Below are positions 38,655 to 48,487 of a stretch of 64,000 bases of DNA, one piece after another. Below the pieces are notes generated by a model. It did no database searches and had not been told where the DNA came from. It saw only the letters and a program-made list of their open reading frames with translations. A program made the position numbers and the translations under genes. Location of the stretch: positions 1,240,001 through 1,304,000 of the forward strand of contig NZ_CP132353.1 in the NCBI RefSeq assembly GCF_030758455.1, in the 5' to 3' direction. This DNA comes from Erwinia pyri (GTDB taxonomy: Bacteria; Pseudomonadota; Gammaproteobacteria; Enterobacterales; Enterobacteriaceae). Positions within the stretch are counted from its first letter, which is position 1; every line of letters begins with the position of its first letter.

Positions 38655-39527
38655 TTAAGCGGGGCGCCTGTTACTGGCATCATACTCCGCAAAATAGCTG
38701 ACGATGCCGCCGACAATTGCCGTCGCAATCTTCTTGCGAAAGGCGGTGGTGCCTAACAGGCGCTCTTCGGAAGGATTGGTTATAAAAGAGGTCTCAACCA
38801 GTACGGAAGGAATGGAGGGGGATTTCAGCACGGCAAAGGCGGCCTGCTCCGTGTGCTGGCTGTGCAGATGATGCACCGGACGGATCTGGTTCAGCACATG
38901 CTTGCCCAGCGTCAGGCTGTTTTTAATGGTATCGGTCTGGACTAAATCGAATAAAACCTGCTGAAGATAATGATCTTTTTGTGCCGCCTTCACGCCGCCA
39001 ACATCATCCGCCGCGTTTTCACGCTTGGACAAATAGCGCGCCATACTGCTGCTGGCACCACGATTGGAGAGCGCGAACACGGAGGCGCCGTTCGCCTCCG
39101 GACTGGTGAAGCCATCCGCATGAATGGACATAAACAGGTTAGCGCCATGCTGATGGGCAATCTCCACCCGTTCACCCAGCGGGATAAAGTGGTCCGACTC
39201 TCGCGTCAGCCGGGCTTCAATATGCGGATGCCCGTTCAGCATGTCGCGGATATGGTTAGCGATCTCCAGCACTACATGCTTCTCTTCTGAACCCTCTTCG
39301 CCAACCGCACCCGAATCGATCCCGCCGTGCCCCGGGTCGATCATCACTATCTTCTTTGCGCTGGTTGCAGGACGTGGAGGCGTATGAGGATGGTTACGGC
39401 TCGCCTTAAGGGTAGCTACTTCTTCTTTTGCCAGCGCCGGTCTGTTGGCCAGTAAAGCCAGCGCCATGCCTGAAAGCAGCAGCTGGCGGCGGGTTGTTAA
39501 CGGGGTCATCTGGCCAAACTTTTTCAT
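38655..39527 (-). CDS. amiA: N-acetylmuramoyl-L-alanine amidase AmiA
   Basis: 290-aa periplasmic amidase that cleaves septal peptidoglycan during cell separation. It carries a twin-arginine signal (TTRRQLLLSGMALALLA, residues 10-26), as known for AmiA and AmiC. Amidase_3 zinc motifs: MIDPGHGGIDSG, EKHVVLEIAN, SIHADGF and a C-terminal VLVETSFITN with the catalytic Glu. Unlike AmiC there is no AMIN domain, which fixes it as AmiA. Confidence 0.95.
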   Translation of the reverse strand: MKKFGQMTPLTTRRQLLLSGMALALLANRPALAKEEVATLKASRNHPHTPPRPATSAKKIVMIDPGHGGIDSGAVGEEGSEEKHVVLEIANHIRDMLNGHPHIEARLTRESDHFIPLGERVEIAHQHGANLFMSIHADGFTSPEANGASVFALSNRGASSSMARYLSKRENAADDVGGVKAAQKDHYLQQVLFDLVQTDTIKNSLTLGKHVLNQIRPVHHLHSQHTEQAAFAVLKSPSIPSVLVETSFITNPSEERLLGTTAFRKKIATAIVGGIVSYFAEYDASNRRPA

Positions 39528-39725
39528 TATTCCATCCTCTGAGCAAAACGTGCTTAATGTTATATCGTAACATTAGGGCCAACGCGAGAAGGGAACTATT
39601 TCAAGCTTTTACTTTCTATTTCAGCAAACTAACGGCCTTTTTTACGGTTTGCACCGCTTGAGGCTTGCGCCGCTGAAAGAAAGCGTGATAATCAGCAAAT
39701 TATGGTTAACATCTGGGGCAACGGT

Positions 39726-40151
39726 ATGGAAATCCGCGTATTCAGCCAGGACGATTTTGAAGAAGTAATCACGCTCTGGGAGCGTTGCGATTTGTTACGT
39801 CCGTGGAACGATCCGGAAATGGATATTGAGCGTAAGCTTAATCATGATCCGGATCTGTTTCTGGTCGCCGTGGTCAGCGGCGTCATTGTTGGTACCTTGA
39901 TGGGCGGCTATGACGGACATCGCGGCTCGGCCTACTATCTGGGCGTTCACCCTGATTACCAGGGGCGTGGGTTCGCCAATGCGCTGATTAATCGCCTTGA
40001 GAAAAAGCTCATTGCTCGCGGCTGTCCGAAAATTAACGTGATGGTGCGGGAAGAAAATGATGCGGTGCTGGGTTTTTATGAAAAGCTTGATTACGACACG
40101 CAGGACAGCCTGCTGCTCGGCAAGCGTTTAATTGAAGATCGCGAATATTAA
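39726..40151 (+). CDS. ypeA: GNAT-family acetyltransferase YpeA
   Basis: 141-aa acetyltransferase, the E. coli YpeA length. Acetyl-CoA motif [12 protein letters not shown] (near residue 78), then [35 protein letters not shown] at the N terminus fixes the start at 39726; the frame is open from 39702. Substrate not established. Divergent from amiA and followed by yfeZ after about 40 bases. Confidence 0.92.
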   Translation: MEIRVFSQDDFEEVITLWERCDLLRPWNDPEMDIERKLNHDPDLFLVAVVSGVIVGTLMGGYDGHRGSAYYLGVHPDYQGRGFANALINRLEKKLIARGCPKINVMVREENDAVLGFYEKLDYDTQDSLLLGKRLIEDREY

Positions 40152-40190
40152 TCAGTTGGGTGGCGCAGTGCTGCCCCCGCCAGTGATGTG

Positions 40191-40646
40191 ATGAACCTGA
40201 TATTTTCTCCCGACGATTATGATGCAAAAGGTCAGCTGAGGTTACCGCTCGCCTTCTGGGCCATTTTGCTTTTACAGGCGCGCACCTGGGTTCTGTTTGT
40301 GATGGCTGGTGCCTCCCGCCAGCAGGGGACCTCGCTGCTGGAGCTGTTTTATCCTGATACGCATGCCTTCTGGCTGGGGCTGGCCCTGGGCGTACCGGCC
40401 GCACTGGGGCTGTTGTTGACCGGCTATCGACAGCGTTTCCCCCGCCTCTGGCAGGCGTGGCGTTGGGTTCTGATGCTGACGCTGGTGGCGATGCTGACGC
40501 TGCAAGGTTTTACCCTGTATCAGGGCGAGGAGAGCGTTTCTCCCTTAGTGATCCTGTTTACCGGATTCGACCTGCTGGCGCTGGCCTGGCTCAGCTTCAA
40601 CCGCCACCTCCGGGCCTGTTTTGATCCCGCCCACAACGCCGGATAA
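40191..40646 (+). CDS. yfeZ: Inner-membrane protein YfeZ (DUF2919)
   Basis: 151 aa with about four transmembrane segments. The stretch GQLRLPLAFWAILLLQARTW and then FVMAGASRQQGT matches DUF2919 proteins. ATG 40191 is chosen over the GTG one codon upstream. Function unknown. Lies between ypeA and yfeY; its stop codon overlaps the first copy of a CGGATAAAAC motif cluster. Confidence 0.85.
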   Translation: MNLIFSPDDYDAKGQLRLPLAFWAILLLQARTWVLFVMAGASRQQGTSLLELFYPDTHAFWLGLALGVPAALGLLLTGYRQRFPRLWQAWRWVLMLTLVAMLTLQGFTLYQGEESVSPLVILFTGFDLLALAWLSFNRHLRACFDPAHNAG

Positions 40647-40725
40647 AACTCCCGACAAAAACAGCGGATAAAACGCTCGCCTCCAGGGGAAAGGTTTTTA
40701 TCCGACAAAAAACGTCGGATAAAAC
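40640..40725. repeat. Cluster of CGGATAAAAC motifs, last pair forming a terminator-like hairpin
   Basis: Direct copies of CGGATAAAAC at 40640-40649, 40665-40674 and 40716-40725, plus an inverted copy (GTTTTTATCCG, 40694-40704). The inverted and third copies make a perfect 11-bp stem (TTTTATCCGAC / GTCGGATAAAA) with 7-base loop followed by CTTTTT, which may end yfeZ transcripts. The extended unit CCGACAAAAA..CGGATAAAAC occurs twice. Confidence 0.7.
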
Positions 40726-40787
40726 TTTTTCCCGGATTAACACTCCAATCAGTTCAGAAGTTTTTGGTTATCAAGACAGGAGTTGCA

Positions 40788-41405
40788 ATGAAATCTGTTC
40801 GCCCGGCACTGATTGCCGTCGCTTTGCTGCTGGCTGGCTGTGCCAGTTCCGGCTCCTCAACAGAGTCCGGCAGCGGCGCCACCTGGTGGAACCCGCTGAC
40901 CTATTCATGGTCCAGCCTGGCGCCCTGGAACTGGTTTGGTTCTTCTCTGACGGTTAATGAGCAGGGAGTAGGTGAACTCACCGGCAGCACCGCAATGAAC
41001 GAAACCGCCATCGGCGAGGGATTAGGCGGCAACTATCAGATCCGCAAAGGGATGCGTAGCGAAAACGGCGGCGTAGTCACTTTTTTCCAGGCGGTGAGCG
41101 ACAAGCAGGTGAAAGTTGAAGTGACCGGGCAGTCCACTGTGGATCGCATTGACGTGACGGATCGCGCCATCATCTCCGCCGACGGCAACAAGATTGGTAC
41201 GCCGTTCAGGGATATTTTCAAAAAAGCCTTTGGTGCTTGTGACAAAGGTAGCGGCGCGGACAGCGAGGGCGTCGAGTGTTCAGCACCGGGCAGCCAGCAC
41301 ATCAGCTATCTCTTCACCGGTGAATGGCACGGTCCTGAAGGGTTGATGCCCCCGGATGAAACGCTGCAGAACTGGACTATCAGCAAAATTATCTGGCGCA
41401 AATAA
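40788..41405 (+). CDS. yfeY: Lipoprotein YfeY (DUF1131)
   Basis: 205-aa lipoprotein: MKSVRPALIAVALLLAGC with lipobox LLAGC (Cys about residue 18). The DUF1131 region contains NPLTYSWSSLAPWNWFG and ITGxTAMNE-like sequence. E. coli yfeY belongs to the envelope-stress (sigma-E) set; control here is not shown. Start at 40788 with CAGGAG 6 bases before; a 41412 terminator follows. Confidence 0.9.
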   Translation: MKSVRPALIAVALLLAGCASSGSSTESGSGATWWNPLTYSWSSLAPWNWFGSSLTVNEQGVGELTGSTAMNETAIGEGLGGNYQIRKGMRSENGGVVTFFQAVSDKQVKVEVTGQSTVDRIDVTDRAIISADGNKIGTPFRDIFKKAFGACDKGSGADSEGVECSAPGSQHISYLFTGEWHGPEGLMPPDETLQNWTISKIIWRK

Positions 41406-41411
41406 CCTCCG

Positions 41412-41437
41412 CGGGCTGCCTTCAGGCGGCCCGTTTT
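41412..41437 (+). terminator. Intrinsic terminator after yfeY
   Basis: Stem CGGGCTGCC / GGCGGCCCG (one wobble) with TTCA loop followed by TTTT. Confidence 0.8.
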
Positions 41438-41554
41438 AATTAGCAAAGACAAAGTTCCTCTTCCTTGCTGTCAGACAAGATGCCCCTGAAAACATCAGGT
41501 ATGATAAGCCGAAAAATTCCACTACGGATATCCGCCTTTTCAGGAGAACGCCCG

Positions 41555-42451
41555 ATGTCTCAGCCTCAGAGCGGCATTTTGTCAGAACACCGCCGTTTTG
41601 CTATTTATCTTGAAGCTATGGTGCAGGGCGACTTAACGCTCCTTCGCCAGGCCACTCCTCTGTTTCTTCAGCAGCTTGAGCGGTTGCAGCACGCCTGGCC
41701 TGACGCCGGGCTGGAAGCGGTTATCGCCTTCGGTCCGGCCGTGTGGAATGACCTTAATGCTGGTCAAAGCCCCGCCGGACTGAAGGATTTCCAGCCGCTG
41801 GGCAAAGGGATGGCGCCCGCCACGCAGCGCGACCTGCTGATCCATATTCACTCTTTTCGCCACGATGTGAATTTTACCCTGGCACAGGCCGCCGTTGCCG
41901 CTTTTGGCCCGGCTATCCAGGTGGTGGAAGAGACACACGGCTTCCGCTGGGTGGAAGAGCGGGATTTAAGTGGATTTGTTGACGGTACGGAAAACCCGCA
42001 GGGTGAACAGCGGCCGCTGGTGGCGCTGATAGGCGAGGGTGAAAACGCCGGCGGAAGCTATGTGTTCAGCCAGCGCTGGGAACATAATCTGAAGATGTTT
42101 AACCGCCTGGCGGTGAACAAGCAGGAGCAGATTATCGGCCGTACTAAAGAGAGTAATGAAGAACTGGAGGGGGAAGCGCGTCCCGTTACCTCGCATGTCA
42201 GCCGCGTCGACCTGAAAGAGAATGGCAAGGGCCTGAAAATTCTTCGTCAGAGCCTGCCCTATGGCACCGCAAGCGGCACCAATGGGCTTTTCTTCCTCGC
42301 CTACTGCGCCACGCTCTATAACATTGAGCAACAGTTGCTGAGTATGTTTGGCGAAAAAGATAATAAGTTTGATGCCATGCTGCGCTTTACTAAGCCCGTC
42401 AGCGGCAGCTACTTTTATGCCCCCTCTCTGCAGCAGCTTGCTGCGCTCTGA
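41555..42451 (+). CDS. yfeX: Dye-decolorizing-type haem peroxidase YfeX
   Basis: 298 aa. GFVDGTENP (Asp143) is the catalytic motif of DyP peroxidases; His214 in [10 protein letters not shown] is the proximal haem ligand and a distal Arg follows (ILRQS, Arg231). Cytoplasmic, no signal. E. coli YfeX oxidises porphyrinogens; haem deferrochelation has also been claimed. Start 41555 (MSQPQSG) has CAGGAGAA about 8 bases before; the open frame begins at 41465. Monocistronic, directly followed by an AraC-regulator remnant. Confidence 0.93.
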   Translation: MSQPQSGILSEHRRFAIYLEAMVQGDLTLLRQATPLFLQQLERLQHAWPDAGLEAVIAFGPAVWNDLNAGQSPAGLKDFQPLGKGMAPATQRDLLIHIHSFRHDVNFTLAQAAVAAFGPAIQVVEETHGFRWVEERDLSGFVDGTENPQGEQRPLVALIGEGENAGGSYVFSQRWEHNLKMFNRLAVNKQEQIIGRTKESNEELEGEARPVTSHVSRVDLKENGKGLKILRQSLPYGTASGTNGLFFLAYCATLYNIEQQLLSMFGEKDNKFDAMLRFTKPVSGSYFYAPSLQQLAAL

Positions 42452-42519
42452 GCGTTAACCACAGCCACAGAGTAGAGCCGCCTGCGGGCGGCTGCTGGCC
42501 TGAAAGGAGAGCATCTCTC

Positions 42520-42645
42520 TCTATCAATGAGATTTCGCAAATGTGCGGCTATCCATCTTTGCCGTACTTCTGTTCCGTGTTTCGCAAGGATTACGATATG
42601 ACGCCTAAAGAGCACCGGGCGAAATATGGTGAGATACACTATTAA
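42520..42645 (+). pseudogene. Remnant of an AraC-family regulator (C-terminal helix-turn-helix only)
   Basis: One frame ending at TAA 42643-42645 reads INEISQMCGYPSLPYFCSVF, then RKDYDMTPKEHRAKY. This is the second helix-turn-helix and terminal helix of AraC/XylS-family regulators. Upstream in the same frame the sequence runs into low-similarity bases within about 70 bases of the yfeX stop, with no start or sensor domain. About 85 % of a normal regulator is missing, so this is a deletion remnant. E. coli has no AraC gene at this spot. Confidence 0.7.
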
Positions 42646-42861
42646 GAGGAGGCTGGCCCGACATCAGCGGCCCTTCCTGAAGCCAGCGCCTGCTGATACG
42701 CATCGCCTTTCCCGCCGTTTGCATAAGCAATTCTGTCCGCTTATAGCGTTTTAAACTTCCAAATCACCAAACGGTATATAAAGCCGTTACTGGTTTTCAT
42801 CGGGTTATAGATAAACTGAGGGCTCTTCAGGGCGCAAGCCGGAACGCTTTCAGGGTGCAAC
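42646..42861 (+). promoter_or_regulatory. cysP operon promoter region
   Basis: 216 non-coding bases before cysP. AT-rich direct or inverted elements such as AAACGGTATATAAAGCCGTT (42768-42787) and GGTTATAGATAAACTGAG occupy the position of the CysB-controlled cysP promoter of enterobacteria. CysB sites are degenerate, so I cannot fix exact boundaries. Confidence 0.45.
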
Positions 42862-43878
42862 ATGACGTTACCGACAGTGAAAAAAATCTTCAGCAGTGCC
42901 GCGTTTTCGCTGCTGCTGGCCGGGTCAGCTCAGGCTACCGAGCTGCTGAACAGCTCTTATGATGTCTCTCGCGAGCTGTTTGTCGCCCTGAATGCGCCTT
43001 TTGAGAAACAGTGGGCGGAGCAGAATAATGGCGACAAGCTGACTATCAAACAGTCCCATGCAGGCTCCTCCAAGCAGGCGCTGGCGATTTTACAGGGCCT
43101 GAAAGCTGACGTGGTGACCTATAACCAGGTGACTGACGTAGAGATCCTGCACGCTCGCGGCAACCTCATCCCGGCTGACTGGCAGAAACGTCTGCCGAAT
43201 AACAGCTCCCCGTTTTATTCGACCATGGCTTTCCTGGTGCGTAAGGGCAACCCAAAAAACATCCATGACTGGAGCGATCTGGTGAAAAGTGATGTGAAGC
43301 TGGTGTTCCCGAACCCTAAAACTTCCGGCAATGGCCGCTATACCTATCTTGCCGCCTGGGGAGCCGCCGATAAAGCGGATGGTAAAAACCAGGCAAAGAC
43401 CGAACGATTTATGACCCAGTTTCTGAAAAACGTCGAAGTGTTTGATACCGGCGGTCGGGGCGCCACCACCACCTTTGTGGAGCGTGGGCAGGGCGACGTG
43501 CTGATCAGTTTTGAGTCAGAAGTGAATAACATCCGTAATCAGTACGCCAAAGAGGGCTACGAAGTCGTAGTGCCCAAAACCAATATTCTGGCGGAATTCC
43601 CGGTGGCCTGGGTGGATAAAAACATCAAGGCTAACGACACCGAAAAAGCGGCCAAAGCTTACCTGAACTATCTCTATACGCCGGAAGCGCAAAAAATCAT
43701 TACGCAGTACTACTACCGCGTAAACAACCCGGAGCTGATGGCGCAGCAGAAAGATCGTTTCCCGCCGGTCGATCTGTTCCGCGTTGAAGAGGCGTTTGGC
43801 GGCTGGGAGCAGGTTATGAAAACGCAGTTTGCCAGCGGTGGCGAGCTGGATAAATTGTTAGCCGCGGGACATCAGTAA
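42862..43878 (+). CDS. cysP: Thiosulfate/sulfate-binding protein CysP
   Basis: 338-aa periplasmic binding protein of the sulfate/thiosulfate importer. Signal peptide 1-25 (SAQA-TELL); mature [14 protein letters not shown], then [13 protein letters not shown] and [10 protein letters not shown], the anion-binding loops of the family. First gene of cysPUWA; the TAATG overlap with cysU shows translational coupling. CysM follows in E. coli too. Probably CysB-activated under sulfur limitation. Confidence 0.96.
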   Translation: MTLPTVKKIFSSAAFSLLLAGSAQATELLNSSYDVSRELFVALNAPFEKQWAEQNNGDKLTIKQSHAGSSKQALAILQGLKADVVTYNQVTDVEILHARGNLIPADWQKRLPNNSSPFYSTMAFLVRKGNPKNIHDWSDLVKSDVKLVFPNPKTSGNGRYTYLAAWGAADKADGKNQAKTERFMTQFLKNVEVFDTGGRGATTTFVERGQGDVLISFESEVNNIRNQYAKEGYEVVVPKTNILAEFPVAWVDKNIKANDTEKAAKAYLNYLYTPEAQKIITQYYYRVNNPELMAQQKDRFPPVDLFRVEEAFGGWEQVMKTQFASGGELDKLLAAGHQ

Positions 43879-44711
43879 TGTTTGCCACCAGAAGTAAGCG
43901 TGTTCTTCCCGGATTTGGGATCAGCCTGGGTAGCAGCCTGTTTTTCACCTGCCTGATCCTGCTGCTGCCGATCAGCGCGCTGCTGATGCAGCTGTCGCAG
44001 ATGACGCTCTCCCAGTACTGGGAAGTGATCACCAACCCGCAGGTGATGGCGGCCTATAAAGTGACGCTGCTTTCCGCCGGTGTCGCTTCGCTGTTTAACG
44101 CCTTTTTCGGCATGCTGATGGCGTGGATCCTGACCCGTTACCGTTTTCCGGGGCGTACGCTGCTGGATGGCCTGATGGATTTGCCTTTTGCCTTGCCGAC
44201 AGCCGTGGCGGGCCTGACGCTGGCGGGGCTGTTTTCCGTTAACGGCTGGTACGGTCAGTGGCTGGCGCAGTTTGATATCAAGGTCTCCTACACCTGGCTG
44301 GGCATTGCGGTAGCGATGGCGTTCACCAGCATTCCGTTTGTGGTCCGTACCGTACAGCCCGTGCTTGAAGAGCTGGGGCCAGAATATGAAGAAGCGGCAG
44401 AAACGCTGGGCGCTACGCCGTGGCAGAGCTTCCGCCGCGTTGTGCTGCCAGAGGTAGCGCCTGCGTTGCTGGCAGGCACGGCGCTCTCTTTTACTCGTAG
44501 CCTGGGCGAGTTTGGCGCGGTCATTTTTATCGCCGGTAATATCGCGTGGAAAACTGAAGTGACCTCACTGATGATTTTTGTCCGCTTGCAGGAGTTCGAT
44601 TATCCGGCGGCAAGCGCGATCGCTTCCGTGATCCTGGCGGCTTCGCTGCTGCTGCTGTTTGCGATTAACACCTTACAGAGCCGCTTTGGCCGTCGTATTG
44701 GAGGTCATTAA
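43878..44711 (+). CDS. cysU: Sulfate/thiosulfate ABC permease CysU (CysT)
   Basis: 277-aa inner-membrane permease, six transmembrane segments, EAA loop EEAAETLGATPWQSFRRVV (near residue 173). Overlaps cysP by one base and cysW by one base. Pairs with CysW to form the channel. Confidence 0.96.
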   Translation: MFATRSKRVLPGFGISLGSSLFFTCLILLLPISALLMQLSQMTLSQYWEVITNPQVMAAYKVTLLSAGVASLFNAFFGMLMAWILTRYRFPGRTLLDGLMDLPFALPTAVAGLTLAGLFSVNGWYGQWLAQFDIKVSYTWLGIAVAMAFTSIPFVVRTVQPVLEELGPEYEEAAETLGATPWQSFRRVVLPEVAPALLAGTALSFTRSLGEFGAVIFIAGNIAWKTEVTSLMIFVRLQEFDYPAASAIASVILAASLLLLFAINTLQSRFGRRIGGH

Positions 44712-45586
44712 TGGCTGACGTAACAGAGTTGAACGGCGTGAGCCGCAGCCGCCCCAACTGGGGCAAATGGGTTCTGATTGCGCTGGGCATGGTGATTTCA
44801 CTGGGACTGCTGGTGGTGCCAATGGCCGCCATCTTCGCCAGCGCCTTCTCGGAAGGCATCGGCGCGATGTTCAGTAACCTGAACAATGGCGACATGCTGC
44901 ACTCCATCTGGCTCACTATCCTGATGGCGCTGATTACCGTGCCGGTTAACCTGGTGTTCGGTACGCTGCTCGCCTGGCTGGTTACGCGCTTTGATTTTCC
45001 GGGACGTCAGCTGCTGCTGACGCTGTTCGATATTCCTTTTGCCGTGTCGCCGGTGGTGGCGGGGCTGATGTATCTGCTGTTCTGGGGCGTGAACGGTCCC
45101 GCTGGCGGCTGGCTGGACGCCCATAACGTTGCGCTGATGTTCTCCTGGCCAGGCATGGCGATGGTCACCATTTTCGTGACCTGTCCGTTTGTGGTGCGTG
45201 AACTGGTGCCGGTGATGCTCAGCCAGGGCAGCAATGAAGATGAAGCGGCGGTGCTGTTAGGGGCATCTGGCTGGAAAATGTTCTGGCGGGTGACCCTGCC
45301 AAACATTCGTTGGGCGCTGCTTTACGGTCTGGTATTAACCAATGCCCGTGCTATTGGTGAGTTTGGTGCGGTCTCGGTAGTTTCGGGATCGATTCGCGGC
45401 GAGACCTACACGTTGCCATTACAAGTTGAATTACTGCATCAGGATTACAACACCGTGGGCGCCTTTACGGCGGCGGGCCTGTTGACCCTGATGGCTATTC
45501 TTACGCTGTTTCTGAAAAGCGCGCTGCAGTGGCGGTTAGAGCAACAGCAGAAGCGCCTGCAACAGGAGGGGAACCATGAGCATTGA
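44711..45586 (+). CDS. cysW: Sulfate/thiosulfate ABC permease CysW
   Basis: 291-aa permease paralogous to CysU, with an EAA-type loop [19 protein letters not shown] (near residue 177). The 3' end overlaps the cysA start by 11 bases. Confidence 0.96.
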   Translation: MADVTELNGVSRSRPNWGKWVLIALGMVISLGLLVVPMAAIFASAFSEGIGAMFSNLNNGDMLHSIWLTILMALITVPVNLVFGTLLAWLVTRFDFPGRQLLLTLFDIPFAVSPVVAGLMYLLFWGVNGPAGGWLDAHNVALMFSWPGMAMVTIFVTCPFVVRELVPVMLSQGSNEDEAAVLLGASGWKMFWRVTLPNIRWALLYGLVLTNARAIGEFGAVSVVSGSIRGETYTLPLQVELLHQDYNTVGAFTAAGLLTLMAILTLFLKSALQWRLEQQQKRLQQEGNHEH

Positions 45587-46664
45587 TATCAGCAAAATTA
45601 ACAAATCCTTCGGCCGTACCAAGGTCCTGAACGATATTTCACTGGATATCCCTTCCGGTCAGATGGTGGCGCTGCTTGGGCCTTCCGGCTCAGGGAAAAC
45701 CACCTTACTGCGCATCATCGCCGGACTGGAGAGCCAGAGCAGCGGTCGCCTGAGCTTCCAGGGTAAAGATGTCACGCAGCTGCACGCACGCGACCGTCAT
45801 GTAGGATTTGTATTCCAGCATTATGCGCTGTTCCGCCACATGACGGTGTTTGACAACATCGCTTTTGGACTGACCGTGCTGCCCCGTCGTGAACGTCCTT
45901 CTGCCGCGGCTATCAGACAAAAAGTCTCTAAGCTGCTGGAGATGGTGCAGCTCAGCCATCTGGCAGCACGCTTCCCGGCCCAGCTCTCTGGCGGCCAGAA
46001 GCAGCGCGTAGCGCTGGCCCGTGCGCTGGCAGTTGAACCGGAAATCCTGCTGCTTGATGAACCCTTTGGCGCACTGGATGCGCAGGTGCGTAAAGAGCTT
46101 CGTCGCTGGCTGCGTCAGCTGCATGAAGAGCTGAAATTCACCAGCGTCTTTGTGACGCACGACCAGGAAGAGGCGATGGAAGTGGCCGATCGTGTGGTGG
46201 TGATGAGCCAGGGCAATATCGAACAGGTCGGCACGCCGGATGAAGTCTGGCGCGATCCCGCCACCCGCTTTGTACTGGAGTTCCTGGGCGAAGTGAACCG
46301 CTTTGATGCTGAAGTGCATGGCTCGCAGTTCCACGTAGGGGCGCATCACTGGCCGCTGGGTTATGCGCCTGCCCATCAGGGCGCGGTAGAGCTGTTCCTG
46401 CGGCCGTGGGAAGTTGACGTCAGCCGCCAGAGCAGTCTTGAAACGCCGCTGCCGGTTCAGGTGCTGGAAGTCAGCCCTCGCGGCCACTACTGGCAGGTCA
46501 CCGCGATGCCTGCTGGCTGGGCACGGGAGCCGGTTACGCTGGTCGTAGAGGGGATACAAGCCGCGCCGATCCGTGGCGAGCAGCTCTTTGTGGGCCTGCA
46601 GCAGGCGCGTCTCTATAAAGGCGAAACGCCGCTGCGACAGGTTGCCTTTGCCCAAAGCGCCTGA
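45576..46664 (+). CDS. cysA: Sulfate/thiosulfate ABC ATPase CysA
   Basis: 362-aa ATP-binding subunit: Walker [11 protein letters not shown]-loop [12 protein letters not shown], signature LSGGQKQR, Walker [21 protein letters not shown] switch, C-terminal TOBE-like regulatory domain. Last gene of the importer; a terminator separates it from cysM. Confidence 0.97.
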   Translation: MSIDISKINKSFGRTKVLNDISLDIPSGQMVALLGPSGSGKTTLLRIIAGLESQSSGRLSFQGKDVTQLHARDRHVGFVFQHYALFRHMTVFDNIAFGLTVLPRRERPSAAAIRQKVSKLLEMVQLSHLAARFPAQLSGGQKQRVALARALAVEPEILLLDEPFGALDAQVRKELRRWLRQLHEELKFTSVFVTHDQEEAMEVADRVVVMSQGNIEQVGTPDEVWRDPATRFVLEFLGEVNRFDAEVHGSQFHVGAHHWPLGYAPAHQGAVELFLRPWEVDVSRQSSLETPLPVQVLEVSPRGHYWQVTAMPAGWAREPVTLVVEGIQAAPIRGEQLFVGLQQARLYKGETPLRQVAFAQSA

Positions 46665-46676
46665 TATTTTCTTTAA

Positions 46677-46706
46677 GGGTCAGGCCAACCAGCCTGGCCC
46701 TTTTTT
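46677..46706 (+). terminator. Terminator between cysA and cysM
   Basis: Stem GGGTCAGGC / GCCTGGCCC (one wobble) with 6-base loop and six Ts. It may only attenuate read-through into cysM. Confidence 0.75.
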
Positions 46707-46743
46707 ATTGCCAGCTTTTCTGGCCCATCCTGGGAACCGCACA

Positions 46744-47622
46744 GTGACAACCTTAGAAAATACCATCGGCAATACGCCGCTGATTGGGCTTCAGCGCCTG
46801 GGGCCTCATAACGGCAGTGAAATCTGGCTTAAGCTGGAAGGCAATAACCCGGCCGGATCGGTAAAAGATCGCGCCGCTTATTCGATGATCCATCAGGCAG
46901 AGCTGCGCGGTGAGATTAAGCCCGGCGACCAGCTAATCGAAGCGACCAGCGGCAATACCGGCATTGCGCTGGCGATGATTGCCGCCATGAAAGGCTATGC
47001 CCTGAAGCTGCTGATGCCGGAAAATATGAGCGTTGAACGCCAGGCCGCGATGCGGGCCTATGGCGCAGAGCTGATATTAATCAGCCGCGAGCTGGGCATG
47101 GAAGGCGCACGCGATCTGGCGCTGGAGATGCAGGCCAGGGGCGAAGGTAAGGTTCTCGACCAGTTTAATAATCCTGATAACCCGCTTGCCCATTACGCCA
47201 CCACCGGACCGGAAATCTGGCAGCAGTCCGCCGGGCGTCTGACCCATTTCGTCTCCAGCATGGGTACCACCGGCACCATCACTGGCGTAGGGCGCTATCT
47301 GAAAGAGCAGAGCGGCCACGTTCAGATTGTAGGATTGCAGCCGGAAGAGGGCAGCAGTATCCCGGGTATCCGGCGCTGGCCTGCCGCCTACCTGCCGGGC
47401 ATCTATCAGCCTGAACTGGTAGACCGCGTTATGGATATGTCCCAGCAGGAAGCGGAACAGACCATGCGGCTACTGGCGCGTCGGGAAGGCATTTTCTGCG
47501 GCGTAAGCTCCGGCGGCGCGGTTGCCGGAGCGTTGCGGATTGCGCAAGAGCAGCCGGGCAGCATCGTAGTGGCAATTATCTGCGATCGCGGCGATCGCTA
47601 TCTCTCCACCGGCGTCTATTAA
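46744..47622 (+). CDS. cysM: Cysteine synthase B CysM
   Basis: 292-aa PLP enzyme making cysteine (or S-sulfocysteine from thiosulfate) from O-acetylserine. PLP Lys41 is in [22 protein letters not shown] and SSMGTTGTITG are the phosphate-binding loops, and RRWPAAYLPG is CysM-specific. GTG start at 46744 matches MSTLEQTIGNTPL of E. coli; the long open frame from 46573 overlaps cysA and is not used. The C terminus stops at STGVY, about ten residues short of the E. coli protein. Confidence 0.95.
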   Translation: MTTLENTIGNTPLIGLQRLGPHNGSEIWLKLEGNNPAGSVKDRAAYSMIHQAELRGEIKPGDQLIEATSGNTGIALAMIAAMKGYALKLLMPENMSVERQAAMRAYGAELILISRELGMEGARDLALEMQARGEGKVLDQFNNPDNPLAHYATTGPEIWQQSAGRLTHFVSSMGTTGTITGVGRYLKEQSGHVQIVGLQPEEGSSIPGIRRWPAAYLPGIYQPELVDRVMDMSQQEAEQTMRLLARREGIFCGVSSGGAVAGALRIAQEQPGSIVVAIICDRGDRYLSTGVY

Positions 47623-47806
47623 TCCTCTTCAACTTCTCTCTTCCCGCAGGTTGCCCGTTGCGCGGCCTGCGCTTTCAACAGCTTATCTTTCAACCCCCGG
47701 CTGTCGCCCCTCTTTCCTGCTGATACACTGTAAGGATTGGGTAAAACCTGCTGCTATTGTTTCAGCAACAGGTGAAAATAGCGGCTGGATCACTGAGAGA
47801 GACTGC

Positions 47807-48487
47807 ATGAAAATTTTACTGGTTGATGACGATCTCGAGCTGGGCAGCATGCTCAGTCAGTACCTGATTGCTGAAGGATTTGATGCTTCGCTGGTCCTGA
47901 CCGGCAAAGCGGGCGTGGAAGGGGCGATGTCAGGTGAGTATAACGCGATGATCCTGGACATTATGCTGCCCGATATGAGCGGTATCGACGTGCTGCGTCA
48001 GGTTCGCCAGAACTGCCGCCTGCCGGTGATCATGCTGACCGCTAAAGGCGACAACATCGACCGGGTTATCGGGCTGGAGATGGGCGCCGACGATTATGTG
48101 CCCAAACCTTGTTATCCACGGGAGCTGGTGGCCAGGCTGCGTGCCGTACTGCGTCGCGTGGAAGAGCAGCCGGTGATCGTTGAGAGTAAAGAGCTGGCCT
48201 GCTGGGGTGACCTGGCGCTGAACCCGGCAACGCGCATCAGCGAGTGGAAAAAGCAGCCCTTTGACCTGACGGCTTCAGAATTTAATCTGCTGGATCTGCT
48301 GCTTCGTTCCCCCGATCGTGTGGTATCGAAAGATGAACTGTCAGAAAAAGGGCTGGGGCGCCCTCGTGAAGCTTATGACCGCAGCGTGGATGTGCATATC
48401 AGCAACATTCGCCAGAAGCTGGCGGCGCTGACCAATGACACCATCACTATCGAAACCGTGCGCAGCATAGGCTACCGTATCCGATGA
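47807..48487 (+). CDS. OmpR/PhoB-family response regulator (CpxR-like)
   Basis: 226 aa. Receiver domain with DDD (residues 7-9), phosphoacceptor Asp51 (ILDIMLPD), Thr78 and Lys100 (VPKPCYPREL), then a winged-helix DNA-binding domain with LTASEFNLLDLLLRSPDRVV and DVHISNIRQKL. ATG 47807 has GAGAGA upstream; an open frame extends 52 residues back without support. Overlaps the kinase start by four bases. Closest in feel to CpxR, but cpxRA proper lies elsewhere in enterobacteria, so this is a paralogous system of unknown signal. Confidence 0.88.
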   Translation: MKILLVDDDLELGSMLSQYLIAEGFDASLVLTGKAGVEGAMSGEYNAMILDIMLPDMSGIDVLRQVRQNCRLPVIMLTAKGDNIDRVIGLEMGADDYVPKPCYPRELVARLRAVLRRVEEQPVIVESKELACWGDLALNPATRISEWKKQPFDLTASEFNLLDLLLRSPDRVVSKDELSEKGLGRPREAYDRSVDVHISNIRQKLAALTNDTITIETVRSIGYRIR

